Shown in pieces: positions 36,385-44,677 of a stretch of 64,000 nucleotides of DNA. The notes under the pieces were generated by a model. It saw only the letters and a program-made list of their open reading frames with translations. It did not search any database and was not told the origin of the DNA. This DNA comes from Chloroflexota bacterium (GTDB lineage Bacteria > Chloroflexota > Anaerolineae > Aggregatilineales > Phototrophicaceae): contig JAIUNI010000023.1 of the NCBI GenBank assembly GCA_020161935.1, positions 1 to 64,000 on the forward strand, given 5' to 3'. The position numbers and the translations under genes were made by a program. The number at the start of each line of letters is the position of its first letter. Positions within the stretch are counted from its first letter, which is position 1.

Positions 36385-36415
36385 TTGACTCTTACCTTAC
36401 CTCAGAGTGTAAAGT
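36385..36415 (+). promoter_or_regulatory. MerR-type promoter/operator with a 19-nt spacer
   Basis: TTGACT (36385-36390), exactly 19 nt, TAAAGT (36410-36415). Within the spacer the dyad ACTCT (36388-36392) and AGAGT (36404-36408) is centred between -35 and -10. The 19-nt spacing and dyad are the known hallmark of MerR/BmrR-regulated promoters, which the regulator twists into an active form. It lies about 165 nt upstream of the MerR gene. Confidence 0.7.
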
Positions 36416-36503
36416 AAGAACGTCTGTGCGTACAGAGGGGAGGTAGTGGTCATATGGTAAGTGATGCTTGTACTTTCAAATACATAATTGATTCACATTG
36501 TAG

Positions 36504-36523
36504 GGACGAGATATATCTCGTCC
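36504..36523. repeat. Dispersed GGACGAGA hairpin in the MerR leader
   Basis: GGACGAGA-TATA-TCTCGTCC, perfect 8-bp stem, preceded by TGTAG and followed by CCCAAACACACTCATCAC. The flanks match those of the tandem-array unit. Confidence 0.75.
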
Positions 36524-36580
36524 GTGATACCCAAACACACTCATCACTGACTTCGCAACCACCACCAGAGAGGATTTTTG

Positions 36581-37402
36581 ATGATTAAGATAGGCGATTT
36601 TGCCCGACTCGGACAAGTATCGGTAGTCACCCTGCGCCACTATGACGAAATCGGTCTGATCAAACCGGTCAAAGTGGATCGCACGTCCGGCTACCGGTAC
36701 TACGAGGTGTACCAGCTCGCGCGGCTGAACCGCATCCTCGCGCTGAAAGATCTCGGCTTCTCGCTGGAACAAATCGAGCAGATGCTCAATGCCGACTTAA
36801 CGATTGACCAGCTCCGCGAGATGCTGAAGACGAAACACGCCGAGGTGGAACGGCAGCTTGTGGCCGAGCAGGAACGCTTACGGCGAATCGCCACACGACT
36901 TCGACAAATTGAACTGGAGGATACCATGCCGAATTATGAGGTTACGCTTAAAACAGTCGCACCGATGCTGATTGCATCCAACAGAGTCACCATCCCGACC
37001 AATGACCAAGTGCCGCAGTATCTGGATAAAGCCTACCATGCCGTTTACAGTCATATTCAAGCCAATGGGATCAAAGATACAGGCGTGTGCTTTGCACTCT
37101 GGCACCAACCAGCCGCCATCCTCGCCAACGAGGTCGCCGAAGCGGCTGTACCGGTCGAGAAGTTATTTCCCGGCAGCGAGAATGTGCAGGTGTACGAACT
37201 CCCGCAGACACAGGTTGCCTCGGTCATGCATGAGGGATCGTACGATAGTTTCACCAATACGCACGCCGTTCTGCTCAGTTGGATTGAGGCCAACGGCTAT
37301 GCAGTGGTTGGGCCGTACCGCGAAATTTACCTGAAGAATCAGGAGCAAAACCCGAATGATGCCACCGCCGAAGTGCAGTATCCGGTTGAAAAACTGGCTT
37401 AA
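36581..37402 (+). CDS. MerR-family regulator with GyrI-like effector domain (BmrR-like)
   Basis: A 273-residue regulator. Residues 1-70 are a MerR HTH (IKIGDFARLGQVSVVTLRHY, then TSGYRYYEVYQLARLNRILA), about 75-110 a coiled dimer helix, and about 125-273 a GyrI-like (AraC effector binding) domain that in BmrR binds lipophilic cations. ATG 36581 has GAGAGGA 6 nt upstream. The 19-nt-spacer promoter upstream suggests autoregulation. The following gene is a single GyrI-like domain 53 nt downstream, likely co-transcribed, so the pair could make a drug- or metabolite-sensing unit. No efflux gene is adjacent. Confidence 0.88.
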   Translation: MIKIGDFARLGQVSVVTLRHYDEIGLIKPVKVDRTSGYRYYEVYQLARLNRILALKDLGFSLEQIEQMLNADLTIDQLREMLKTKHAEVERQLVAEQERLRRIATRLRQIELEDTMPNYEVTLKTVAPMLIASNRVTIPTNDQVPQYLDKAYHAVYSHIQANGIKDTGVCFALWHQPAAILANEVAEAAVPVEKLFPGSENVQVYELPQTQVASVMHEGSYDSFTNTHAVLLSWIEANGYAVVGPYREIYLKNQEQNPNDATAEVQYPVEKLA

Positions 37403-37455
37403 TAGACCTGTATTGTGCAGGCTTGCCGATTAATCCCATGAAGGAGACACTGCAA

Positions 37456-37959
37456 ATGGTTACTGATCCCAAAATCATCACTTACAAAGAACAACCCTAC
37501 GTTTCGATCCGCGTACAGGTCACACCGCAGGAGTTCGGCTCCGGCATCATTCCGCAGCTTCATGACGAGGTGATGGCATGGCTGAAACAGCAGGGCGAGA
37601 AAAACTCTGGCCCGTCCATTATCCGCTACCGCGTCATCGACATGCCGAACAAGCTGGATGTCGAGATGGCTTGGCCGGTCGCCAAGCGGCTGACAGGTAA
37701 CGAACGCATCACCAGTGAGGTGCTGCCCGCAGGGCGCTACGCGAGCCTCCTGTACACCGGTCACTACGATGGCCTGATGGATGCCAACCGTATATTGATC
37801 GAGTGGGCGGAAAAAGAGGGCATCAAGTGGGATCATTGGCAGGTGCCGGAAGGCGATGCGTTCGCCTCGCGCTACGAGAATTATATCCTCGACCCCGGTG
37901 ATGACCCCGACCCCGCCAAGTGGCAAACCGAAGTCGCCATTAAGCTGGCGGATGAATAG
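37456..37959 (+). CDS. Stand-alone GyrI-like small-molecule-binding protein
   Basis: A 167-residue protein matching the GyrI-like effector domain without any DNA-binding part. It begins MVTDPKIITYKEQPYVSIRV and has the repeated beta-alpha-beta halves of the SHS2 fold, with a conserved Glu-rich end. It is similar in layout to the sensor half of the preceding regulator but clearly diverged. ATG 37456 has AAGGAG 9 nt upstream, which rules out the longer frame at 37423. Some family members hydrolyse cyclopropanoid or other reactive compounds; others only bind ligand. Confidence 0.82.
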   Translation: MVTDPKIITYKEQPYVSIRVQVTPQEFGSGIIPQLHDEVMAWLKQQGEKNSGPSIIRYRVIDMPNKLDVEMAWPVAKRLTGNERITSEVLPAGRYASLLYTGHYDGLMDANRILIEWAEKEGIKWDHWQVPEGDAFASRYENYILDPGDDPDPAKWQTEVAIKLADE

Positions 37960-38061
37960 GGGTTAGTAGACCTTTCGGGAAACAAGGTGTTCGTGAGCGC
38001 GCACCATGAAGGTAATGGTTTAAGGGACAGCCTCCGCACCCCCATCACCCCCATCCCGCAC

Positions 38062-38102
38062 GCCAGCGGGTCTATAATCCCCTTGTGGGGTTATCCGCTG
38101 GC
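38062..38102. repeat. Strong bulged hairpin
   Basis: GCCAGCGG ... CCGCTGGC outer stem, with an inner ATAATCCCC-TTGT-GGGGTTAT stem. It precedes the tandem array. Confidence 0.65.
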
Positions 38103-38133
38103 AAATGCCAACCCTAAAATCCTTAACGTGCTG

Positions 38134-39110
38134 TCATCGGGACGCGAGACAGCACGTCCGCGTCACCCACCCCAAACACATCACCCCAATGGTAGGGACG
38201 CGAGACAGCGCGTCCGCCCCACCCACCCCAAACATCACCCCAATGGTAGGGACGCGAGACAGCACGTCCGCGCCACCCACCCCAAACACATCACCCCGAT
38301 TGTAGGGACGCGAGACAGCGCATCCGCGCCACCCACCCCAAATATCACCCCGATTGTAGGGACGCGAGACAGCGCATCCGCGCCACCCACCCCAAACACA
38401 TCACCCCAATGGTAGGGACGCGAGACGGTACGTCCGCGCCACCCACTACAAACATCACCCCGATTGTAGGGACGCGAGACAGCACGTCCGCGCCACCCAC
38501 CCCAAACATCACCCCGATTGTAGGGACGCGAGACAGCGCGTCCGCCCCACCCACTACAAACATCACCCCAATGGTAGGGACGCGAGACAGCGCGTCCGCC
38601 CCACCCACCCTAAACACATCACCCCGATTGTAGGGACGCGAGACGGCACGTCCGCCCCACCCACCCCAAACACATCACCCCAATGGTAGGGACGCGAGAC
38701 AGCGCGTTCGTGCCACCCACCCCAAACACATCACCCAATGGTAGGGACGCGAGACAGCGCGTCCGCGCCACCCACCCCAAACACATCACCCCAATGGTAG
38801 GGACGCGAGACAGCGCGTCCGCCCCACCCACCCCAAACACATCACCCCGATTGTAGGGACGCGAGACAGCGCGTCCGCCCCACCCACCCCAAACACATCA
38901 CCCCAATGGTAGGGACGCGAGACGGCACGTCCGCCCCACCCACCCCAAACACATCACCCCGATTGTAGGGACGCGAGACGGCACGTCCGCGCCACCCACC
39001 CCAAACACATCACCCCGATTGTAGGGACGCGAGACAGCGCGGACGCGCCACCCACCCCAAACACATCACCCCGATTGTAGGGACGCGAGACAGCGCGTCC
39101 GCCCCACCCA
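38134..39110. repeat. Tandem array of 18 hairpin units, about 55 bp each
   Basis: Each unit carries GGACGCG-AGACAG-CGCGTCC, then CCACCCACCCCAAACA and ATCACCCC(A/G)AT(G/T)GTA. Unit length varies from about 53 to 57 nt. The left stem arm is invariant, the right arm varies (CGCGTCC, CACGTCC, CGCATCC), mostly by G-to-A changes. There are no unique spacers, so it is not CRISPR. Confidence 0.85.
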
Positions 39111-39157
39111 CATCGCGCTGACCACTTACTTTGCAATCACCATCAAAACGTGTATCA

Positions 39158-39230
39158 AACTGAAAACTGGCAACTGAAAACTGGCAACTGAAAACTGGCA
39201 ACTGAAAACTGGTAACTGGTAACTGAAAAC
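39158..39230 (-). repeat. AACTGNN heptad array
   Basis: Ten 7-nt units AACTGAA/AACTGGC/AACTGGT in alternation. On the minus strand it reads CAGTTNN, the YAGTYNN family. Confidence 0.8.
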
Positions 39231-39372
39231 TATTTTCTAGGTTTATTTTCGGTTAACCCGACAAACCTTTTTCTAACCATTCACCAACCGTCTTAACAAT
39301 CTTGCTCCCTCGCAAAGTTAGCGCCACCACCCGCTAAAAGTGACCAAATGTTCTGACAAATGTTCACCCTAA
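39226..39372 (-). repeat. 145-bp repeat, copy B
   Basis: Reverse complement of 7911-8056 at about 90% identity. It abuts the heptad array. Confidence 0.8.
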
Positions 39373-39424
39373 ACCCTTCCATATCTGCTATGCTGTTCAA
39401 AGGGCTGTCTTTATCCCTGTACCG

Positions 39425-39510
39425 GCTCCCCTCTCCTAGCTGTACTCAGCGGTCGGGAGAGGCTGACGGTGGAGTGAGCCTGCGAGCGTACCGTCGTAGG
39501 GGGTGAGGGC
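39425..39510. repeat. GC-rich palindrome split by an insert
   Basis: GGCTCCCCTCTCC and GGGGGTGAGGGC flank about 60 nt. The insert shares GGAGTGAGCCTGCGA with the reverse complement of the insert in the copy at 13592. Confidence 0.6.
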
Positions 39511-39516
39511 ATAACT

Positions 39517-39660
39517 GACATTTCGGACACTGACGACTCTGACGACATTTCCGACACAAAAGCCGCTTATGTCGTCGCCGACTTCGCCGCCAACGCCGAC
39601 ATAAAATACACTGTGAATTTGACGAATTTGCAGAATTTTGTGAATCTTCAGCAAATTGCT
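39517..39660 (+). repeat. Sixteen 9-nt units in strict register
   Basis: Successive 9-mers include GACATTTCG, GACACTGAC, GACTCTGAC, GACATTTCC, GACTTCGCC, GACATAAAA, AATTTGACG, AATTTGCAG and AATTTTGTG. The motif drifts but the 9-nt phase is kept for 144 nt. The open frame through it has no start codon. Confidence 0.7.
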
Positions 39661-39818
39661 CGCTCACAGCCGCCGTCAAAACCATGCTGTAACAACAGCA
39701 ACAACAGCAACATTTCTAATATATTGAACATTTTCAACTTTTAGGCACTCAAATGGCGGTACACTGCCGCCGCCGCCGCCAAATAGCAATGGAGCCGATG
39801 ATAGATGGCGAGAAGCCC

Positions 39819-42107
39819 TTACGTCCGTAGCAGCCGGTCGCCCACTTGAGCCAACCGCGACACCAACCACAACGGCAGCTTCTGGCGCATCCCCCACTCG
39901 GCTAACCCTTCGCGCACGGGCAGCGGAATGAGCTTCAACACGCGGTTGACGTTGTAGTCGGCGAGGCTGGGCGCGTCCGGCTTGTTGAACACCTTCGTCC
40001 CCAAATACGGGTCGAACTTCCACGGGTAGCCTTCCGGTCGCAGGGTCGGTTGGAAAGGATGCTTATAGTGGTTCTCGACCAGCAGCGTCCCATCGGCGCT
40101 GTACAACGCCAGCTCGATACGGGCGCAGCTAGCAGGGGCAATATCCCACGCAGCATCAGCTACTTTTTGGGCGGCGTTCGGCGCGACATCAAACGGCTGC
40201 TGGCCTTCGAGCAGCGGCTTACCCGCCGCGTCCAACACGCGCCACTTGATAACCGCCTTCGGGTAAACCAGTTGGGTATCGTTCAGCACCCACAGCGCCG
40301 AGGGTTTATGCCCATCGTGTTCGAGCGAGACGAGCAGCGGTTGGGAGGCGCGGCGCAGGGCATCATAACCGCCCTTGGGGTTGCGGTTCGAGTCCAGCAC
40401 CCCACAGCCGACCTGCGGCACCATATCCGCCAGCCAGAAGTGAATGTAGCCGGTGCAGGTGGTCGCCCGCAGCCGCCGGAAATATTCCACTTGATAATGA
40501 ATCAGTTCGGCCTGATACGCCCACAGCGCATCAATTTCGCCCTCAAGGTGCGAGAGCCGTTCCCACGTATCGGGATATTCTCTCAGGGTGCTGAGGGCCG
40601 CCGGTGCTTCGAAGCCGAACTCGGTATTCAGACGGAAGCTGTGCTGTGCGATGTCGGTGTAGTCCGCTGTCCAGATCGAGCCGTAGTAGGAATGCACATC
40701 GCCGCCGCGCTGCCAGTCGTCCTCGATCTGGCCGGAGCAGATGAACACCGGACGGGTGGGGTCTTGCTGGCAGGCATCGGCATACAACGCCGGATCAGGG
40801 TGCTGTTCCAAATTTTGACGGCGGGTGAATACCATCGTCGGCTCGTTGTGGCACACCCACGCGATCACCGAAGGGTGGTTGCCGAGCAGGTCGATCATCT
40901 CGCGCTGTAAGACCCGTGCGCGGGCTTCAAAGGCCGCCGTGTGTTCCTGTATCCAGTTGAGTTCGAAGTCCTGCCAGATGAGTACGCCGTTCCGGTTGCA
41001 AATGTCGTACAACTCGGCGGGCGAGACGTGGACATGAACGCGCAAGAGGTTGAGGTTAGCCCCCTTTGCCAGCCGCACATCCCGTTCCAGCTTTTCGCGG
41101 GTAAGCGTCGATAGATACAGCGCCGGAATATACGACGAGCCGCGCAGGAAAATCGGGCGGTCATTGAGGGTGTAGGTGAAGCGGTCGGGCGAGCGTTCCA
41201 GCCGCAGGGTGCGGATGCCAAACGTCTCGTGGTGGCTGGCGAGAACCGCGCCGTCGATGTCGTACAGGGTCGCGGCCAGTTGGTAGAGGTTGGGGCTACC
41301 TTGATCCCACGACCACCATAACTGCGGGTCGGGGACGGTTAGGCGCTGGGTGAGGACGTGCGTGCCAATGCCTGCTCTTACCGGAAGCGATAGGCTGACC
41401 CCCGCGCCGCTGTGATTTTCGGCGCTGATCTGCCAGTCGAGCCTGCCTTCAAAGGGGATTTCGGTGGCGTTGGTGACGGTGAGTTCGACATCCACGTCGC
41501 CGTTGAGGCTGGTGCGGATGGTGGCGCGGTCGATGCTGATGCCGTCATCCAGCAGCAGGGCAACTGGTCGCCAGATGCCGAGCGGGTTTACATCCGGCGG
41601 GATAACCCCTTCGCCGTGTTCATACAACCCTTTGACAAGGCCGCGCACCACATGGTCAACCGGATAGCTGCCGTGCGGGGTGGGTTCGTCCCACGGTGAG
41701 GTGACTTTCACGATCAGCGTGTTTTCCGCGAGGGGATGAATAAACGGCGTGACATCCAGCATGAAGGGGGCGAAGTTGCCCTCGTGTTCGCCCACCCACT
41801 GCCCGTTCACCCACACCTCGGCAGAGTAATCGACCGCCTCAAAGCGCAAGCGGGCGCGGCGGTAGGCCGTGTGCGGCACAGTGAACACGCGCTTGTAGAC
41901 CCACGCGCTGCGGTTGATCTCGCGCAGGTGTGAACCCCAGTAGGGACGGTCGGGATACAGGACGGTTTGCAGGTGGGCGCATTCCGGCACGCCGCGCCAC
42001 TCGCCTTCGGTGGACAGCGGGTCGGCGGTTAGCGGGATCGGGCAGACCTGCCAATCGCCTGTCAGGCGGGCTGCGGTGGTTCGGGTTGTAGGGGAGTCAA
42101 GGATCAT
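39819..42107 (-). CDS. Glycoside hydrolase family 2 enzyme (beta-mannosidase-like)
   Basis: A 762-residue enzyme. The N-terminal jelly-roll (about 15-190, with WVYKRVFTVP, FEAVDYSAEVWVNGQWVG) and an immunoglobulin-like domain (about 190-300) precede the TIM barrel. The acid/base Glu is in AWVCHNEPTMVF (about 423), and the nucleophile Glu in RLNTEFGFEAP (about 495). These and the FLRGSSYIPA start fit GH2 beta-mannosidase or a related exo-glycosidase. No signal peptide is seen, so it is probably intracellular. It stands alone, with a long repeat region downstream. ATG 42107 lies at the natural start of the jelly-roll. Confidence 0.88.
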   Translation of the reverse strand: MILDSPTTRTTAARLTGDWQVCPIPLTADPLSTEGEWRGVPECAHLQTVLYPDRPYWGSHLREINRSAWVYKRVFTVPHTAYRRARLRFEAVDYSAEVWVNGQWVGEHEGNFAPFMLDVTPFIHPLAENTLIVKVTSPWDEPTPHGSYPVDHVVRGLVKGLYEHGEGVIPPDVNPLGIWRPVALLLDDGISIDRATIRTSLNGDVDVELTVTNATEIPFEGRLDWQISAENHSGAGVSLSLPVRAGIGTHVLTQRLTVPDPQLWWSWDQGSPNLYQLAATLYDIDGAVLASHHETFGIRTLRLERSPDRFTYTLNDRPIFLRGSSYIPALYLSTLTREKLERDVRLAKGANLNLLRVHVHVSPAELYDICNRNGVLIWQDFELNWIQEHTAAFEARARVLQREMIDLLGNHPSVIAWVCHNEPTMVFTRRQNLEQHPDPALYADACQQDPTRPVFICSGQIEDDWQRGGDVHSYYGSIWTADYTDIAQHSFRLNTEFGFEAPAALSTLREYPDTWERLSHLEGEIDALWAYQAELIHYQVEYFRRLRATTCTGYIHFWLADMVPQVGCGVLDSNRNPKGGYDALRRASQPLLVSLEHDGHKPSALWVLNDTQLVYPKAVIKWRVLDAAGKPLLEGQQPFDVAPNAAQKVADAAWDIAPASCARIELALYSADGTLLVENHYKHPFQPTLRPEGYPWKFDPYLGTKVFNKPDAPSLADYNVNRVLKLIPLPVREGLAEWGMRQKLPLWLVSRLAQVGDRLLRT

Positions 42108-42464
42108 GGGTTAACCGAATCAGCACGGTGGTTCAACACGCTTGTGCGCCACCATACGCGAGTAAGCCAGCAAAGAGGTTTATTGTACGAAGCAACCGCG
42201 TGAGATTCAAATGAGCAAGTGATGATTAGTTTTTGATACACGGCTGAAAACCCGTTTTGGCAAGGACGAAGCGTCCAGAAACTTAATTTTTCCCTCACCA
42301 CTCCCGTGTTATCGTAAAGATAAATGTGATGTTTGTCCGGGGTGCATGGTGAATAGTCACTAATCTTTGACCTGTTTTTGATGTCACTATGCACTAAATC
42401 AGGTGTAGGATGTGGGTAACACTGAAGCGCAATCCAGTGTGGACTGCCTAGAGGAGTGATAAAC

Positions 42465-42605
42465 ATGATCGGGTTTAGTGGTGTCTGGGACGCGCGTATG
42501 AAGCACCAAACGGTGTGCTTCGGCCTAACGATGTTTTTTGTGCTGCTGGGTTACTTCGCGGCGACTTCCAGCGGCTTGATTCCGGCAATCCGGTTCTTGA
42601 TGTGA
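42465..42605 (+). CDS. Possible 46-residue membrane peptide
   Basis: ATG at 42465 to TGA at 42603 encodes a protein starting MIGFSGVWDARMKHQ and containing one strongly hydrophobic helix (about 18-38, LTMFFVLLGYF). GAGGAG lies 8 nt before the ATG, the best ribosome site in the gap. No family is recognised. The codon use is mixed and the frame is short, so chance cannot be excluded. Confidence 0.45.
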   Translation: MIGFSGVWDARMKHQTVCFGLTMFFVLLGYFAATSSGLIPAIRFLM

Positions 42606-42629
42606 TTTTTGGGCGGGCAATTTTAAGCC

Positions 42630-42780
42630 GCTATCTGAAAATTATTTTAGTCTCGGACGGCATCTGCGTAACGCGCCGTCCCTACAAAAATCCGAAATTC
42701 AAAGGCTCTGTTCTGAATTTTTGATGTAGGGACGCGATCTATCGCGTCCGTTATGACCCAATACACAATACTCAGACAGG
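42630..42780 (+). repeat. Paired-hairpin element, copy B
   Basis: TCTGAAAATTATTTTAG, a loose hairpin GGACGGC...GCCGTCC, CTACAAAAATCC, then a perfect hairpin GGACGCGA-TCTA-TCGCGTCC (42730-42749) and CCCAATACACAATACTCAGACA. The order matches copy A at 32040. Confidence 0.75.
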
Positions 42781-43004
42781 TTCTAATGATGTTTTACAAA
42801 TTAGGGCGGGAAAATCCCCTCCGTCGCTGACGCGACACCGCCCTAAAGGATTTCCTTCGGTCACAAGCGAGGGAGCAGAAAATGTATGGGAGGGTCACAG
42901 ACCTCTCCCTACGAGAAAACAGCAGATGTGTATTCCGCGTTTAATTATGAAAGCGCATTGTCGCGTCCGTCTAACCGGGAACACGAAATACTCAGCGAAG
43001 ATCT

Positions 43005-44645
43005 CTAGGCAGCCTTTTCCTTGCTAAAGCCGATCCACGCCGGAATGAGCGCCAGTACGCACAGCACCGCGCCGATCAAACCGAGTTCACCCAGCACCCG
43101 CACGGCAATACCCGCGTAGGCGTTGATGAAGTCCATCGTCTGCGCCGCGCTGTCCAACGTCCCACCAAGTTCGACCGAAGCCAGTTGATTGATGCGGTGA
43201 AGGGCGAAGTTCGTCAGTGAGGCGACCGCGACCGTCATCCCGATCAGCCGCAGGATAATGACCAGCGCCGAAGCCACGCCGCGGTTGTCCTCATCCGCCG
43301 AGTTAATGACCGCCGCGCTGATGGGCGAAAACGTCAGGCCGATGCCCACGCCAATGAACACCATTTCGGTCGCGACGAGCCAATCGGGCATATCCAGCGT
43401 CCACGTCTGCCACACCGCGCCGAAGCCGATGATCGCCAGCACCAGCCCGATGAGCGTGGTATAGCGCACGCCGATCCGGTCACTCAGCCAGCCGCCGGGG
43501 ACAGCCGCCAGCGCCATCGGTACGGTCAGCGCCGAAAGCAGGATGCCCGTTTGCAAGGCCGCGTCGCTCAGTTGGCTGCTGTCCGGCACGCGGACGTTCA
43601 CCAGAATGGGGACGGTCACAAGGCCGATCATCAAGCAGAAGCCAATGAACAGGTTGATGATCGAACCAGCCGCGAGGTTGCGCCGCCGGAACATATTAAG
43701 GCGTATCAGTGGATCACCCAAACGTGACTCGACCAATATGAAGCCTAGCAGCGCCACCAGCGAGATGATGAGCGCCGTACCGTTCAGCGGAGGCAGGTTG
43801 CTCACTTCTTGCAAGTTGGTCGGGGAAAGCGAGACATCAACGTTGCCGCCCAAACCAACCACCAGCGCAATCAAAGAGGCGGCAATCAAGATTGTTCCGA
43901 CTATATCGAAGCGGCCTTTCGCCCGATGTTCCGGTACATTCCGCAGGGCGTAAAGCGTGAACGCCAGCCCGATCAAGGTCAGCGGGACGTTAATCCAGAA
44001 CAGGGTGCGCCAGTCGGGTGGCGGCCAGCCCAGGCCGCCGAGCAGGTTGGTAAAGGTTTCTTGGTGGGTGGCGAAGAAGTTGACGAGGATACCGCCGTAC
44101 AGATGCCCCAGCACCCAGCCCAGTGTATCGACCGCGCCGACCACGCCCAACGGCTGTGCGCGGCGTTCCGGTGGGAACAAGTCGCCCACCAGCGCGAGGC
44201 TGACGGGGACGAGCGCCCCCGCGCCCAACGCCTGCACTACGCGCCCGATGATGATCGCCAGCAGCGTGATCTCGGCTCTGTCCGGTCGGTGGCCCATGCG
44301 CCGCGCGATGACGTACAGGCCATCGGTCGGCCAAGTGTGCGCCGTCGCCACCAGCACCGAGCCGACAACGAAGATCAAGAGGCAGGCCACATACACTTTG
44401 CGCCGCCCGATGAGGTCACTGACGCGCCCCATGAACATCATGCTGATGGCATAGGCCAGCAGGTAGCCGCTGACCACCCACGAGGCTTCGTCCAGTGAAC
44501 TTTGCAGGGGCAGCCCCAGTTTGACTAAGATTTCCGGCAGAAAGGCGGAAACGATGGTGAGATCCAACGACCCGATGAACACGGGCAGGCAGATCAAGCC
44601 CAGCACCAGCCACGGGTTTACAGTACGGGTTACTTTTTCGGTCAT
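43005..44645 (-). CDS. MFS exporter of the 14-helix DHA2 type
   Basis: A 546-residue transporter with 14 predicted helices. Motif A is FMGRVSDLIGRRKVYV after helix 2, and WLGSGxVP-like motif C is in VVQALGAGALVPVSLALVGD. The first helix carries the acidic SLDLTIVSAFLP, an Asp typical of proton-coupled drug and lipid exporters. An extended loop near 300-330 separates the halves. The gene lies 32 nt after an LppX/LprG-like lipoprotein gene on the same strand, so the two form an operon. That arrangement is the same as Mycobacterium Rv1411c-Rv1410c (LprG-P55), which exports triacylglycerides; the substrate here is unknown. Confidence 0.88.
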   Translation of the reverse strand: MTEKVTRTVNPWLVLGLICLPVFIGSLDLTIVSAFLPEILVKLGLPLQSSLDEASWVVSGYLLAYAISMMFMGRVSDLIGRRKVYVACLLIFVVGSVLVATAHTWPTDGLYVIARRMGHRPDRAEITLLAIIIGRVVQALGAGALVPVSLALVGDLFPPERRAQPLGVVGAVDTLGWVLGHLYGGILVNFFATHQETFTNLLGGLGWPPPDWRTLFWINVPLTLIGLAFTLYALRNVPEHRAKGRFDIVGTILIAASLIALVVGLGGNVDVSLSPTNLQEVSNLPPLNGTALIISLVALLGFILVESRLGDPLIRLNMFRRRNLAAGSIINLFIGFCLMIGLVTVPILVNVRVPDSSQLSDAALQTGILLSALTVPMALAAVPGGWLSDRIGVRYTTLIGLVLAIIGFGAVWQTWTLDMPDWLVATEMVFIGVGIGLTFSPISAAVINSADEDNRGVASALVIILRLIGMTVAVASLTNFALHRINQLASVELGGTLDSAAQTMDFINAYAGIAVRVLGELGLIGAVLCVLALIPAWIGFSKEKAA

Positions 44646-44677
44646 AACAGGTGTCTTTACGCCTTTGGATCAGTCAG

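Larger units (their letters stand above)
36269..36580. other. Gene-free gap between the cyclase and the MerR gene
   Basis: The gap holds the MerR-type promoter (36385-36415), a leader of about 160 nt with a possible 44-codon open frame (36454-36588, RBS GGGAGG) overlapping the next start, and a perfect hairpin at 36504-36523. The leader frame runs through the dispersed hairpin and is probably chance. Confidence 0.5.
37960..39818. other. 1.86-kb gene-free region built from repeats
   Basis: It holds a bulged hairpin (38062-38102), an 18-unit hairpin array (38134-39110), a heptad array (39158-39230), the 145-bp repeat copy B (39226-39372), a split GC palindrome (about 39425-39510), a 16-unit 9-nt-period stretch (39517-39660) and AAC-rich low-complexity DNA to about 39740. 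The peptide repeats that can be read through the array (such as GGADALSRVPTIGVM) change frame with unit length, so they are not protein genes. Confidence 0.75.
42108..43004. other. Mostly gene-free gap with repeats
   Basis: The region holds one possible small membrane protein (42465-42605), the paired-hairpin element copy B (42630-42780), a split GGGCGGG palindrome (about 42803-42870) and a GGGAGGGTCACAGACC-type palindrome near 42889. The 69-codon frame at 42515 runs through the hairpins and is not taken as a gene. Confidence 0.6.

Noticed and set aside
36454..36588. 44-codon leader gene before the MerR gene
   Set aside because: It has a fair ribosome site and overlaps the next start, but it runs through the dispersed hairpin and its codons look non-coding; kept only as a remark.
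38134..39110. CRISPR array
   Set aside because: The units are tandem with near-identical intervening DNA and variable unit length; there are no unique spacers, no leader and no cas genes.
38345..39136. Protein genes with GGADALSRVPTIGVM-type repeats
   Set aside because: They are read-throughs of the hairpin array; unit lengths of 53-57 nt break the frame repeatedly and no ribosome sites are present.
42515..42724. 69-codon gene
   Set aside because: It runs through the paired-hairpin element and overlaps the better-supported small frame at 42465.
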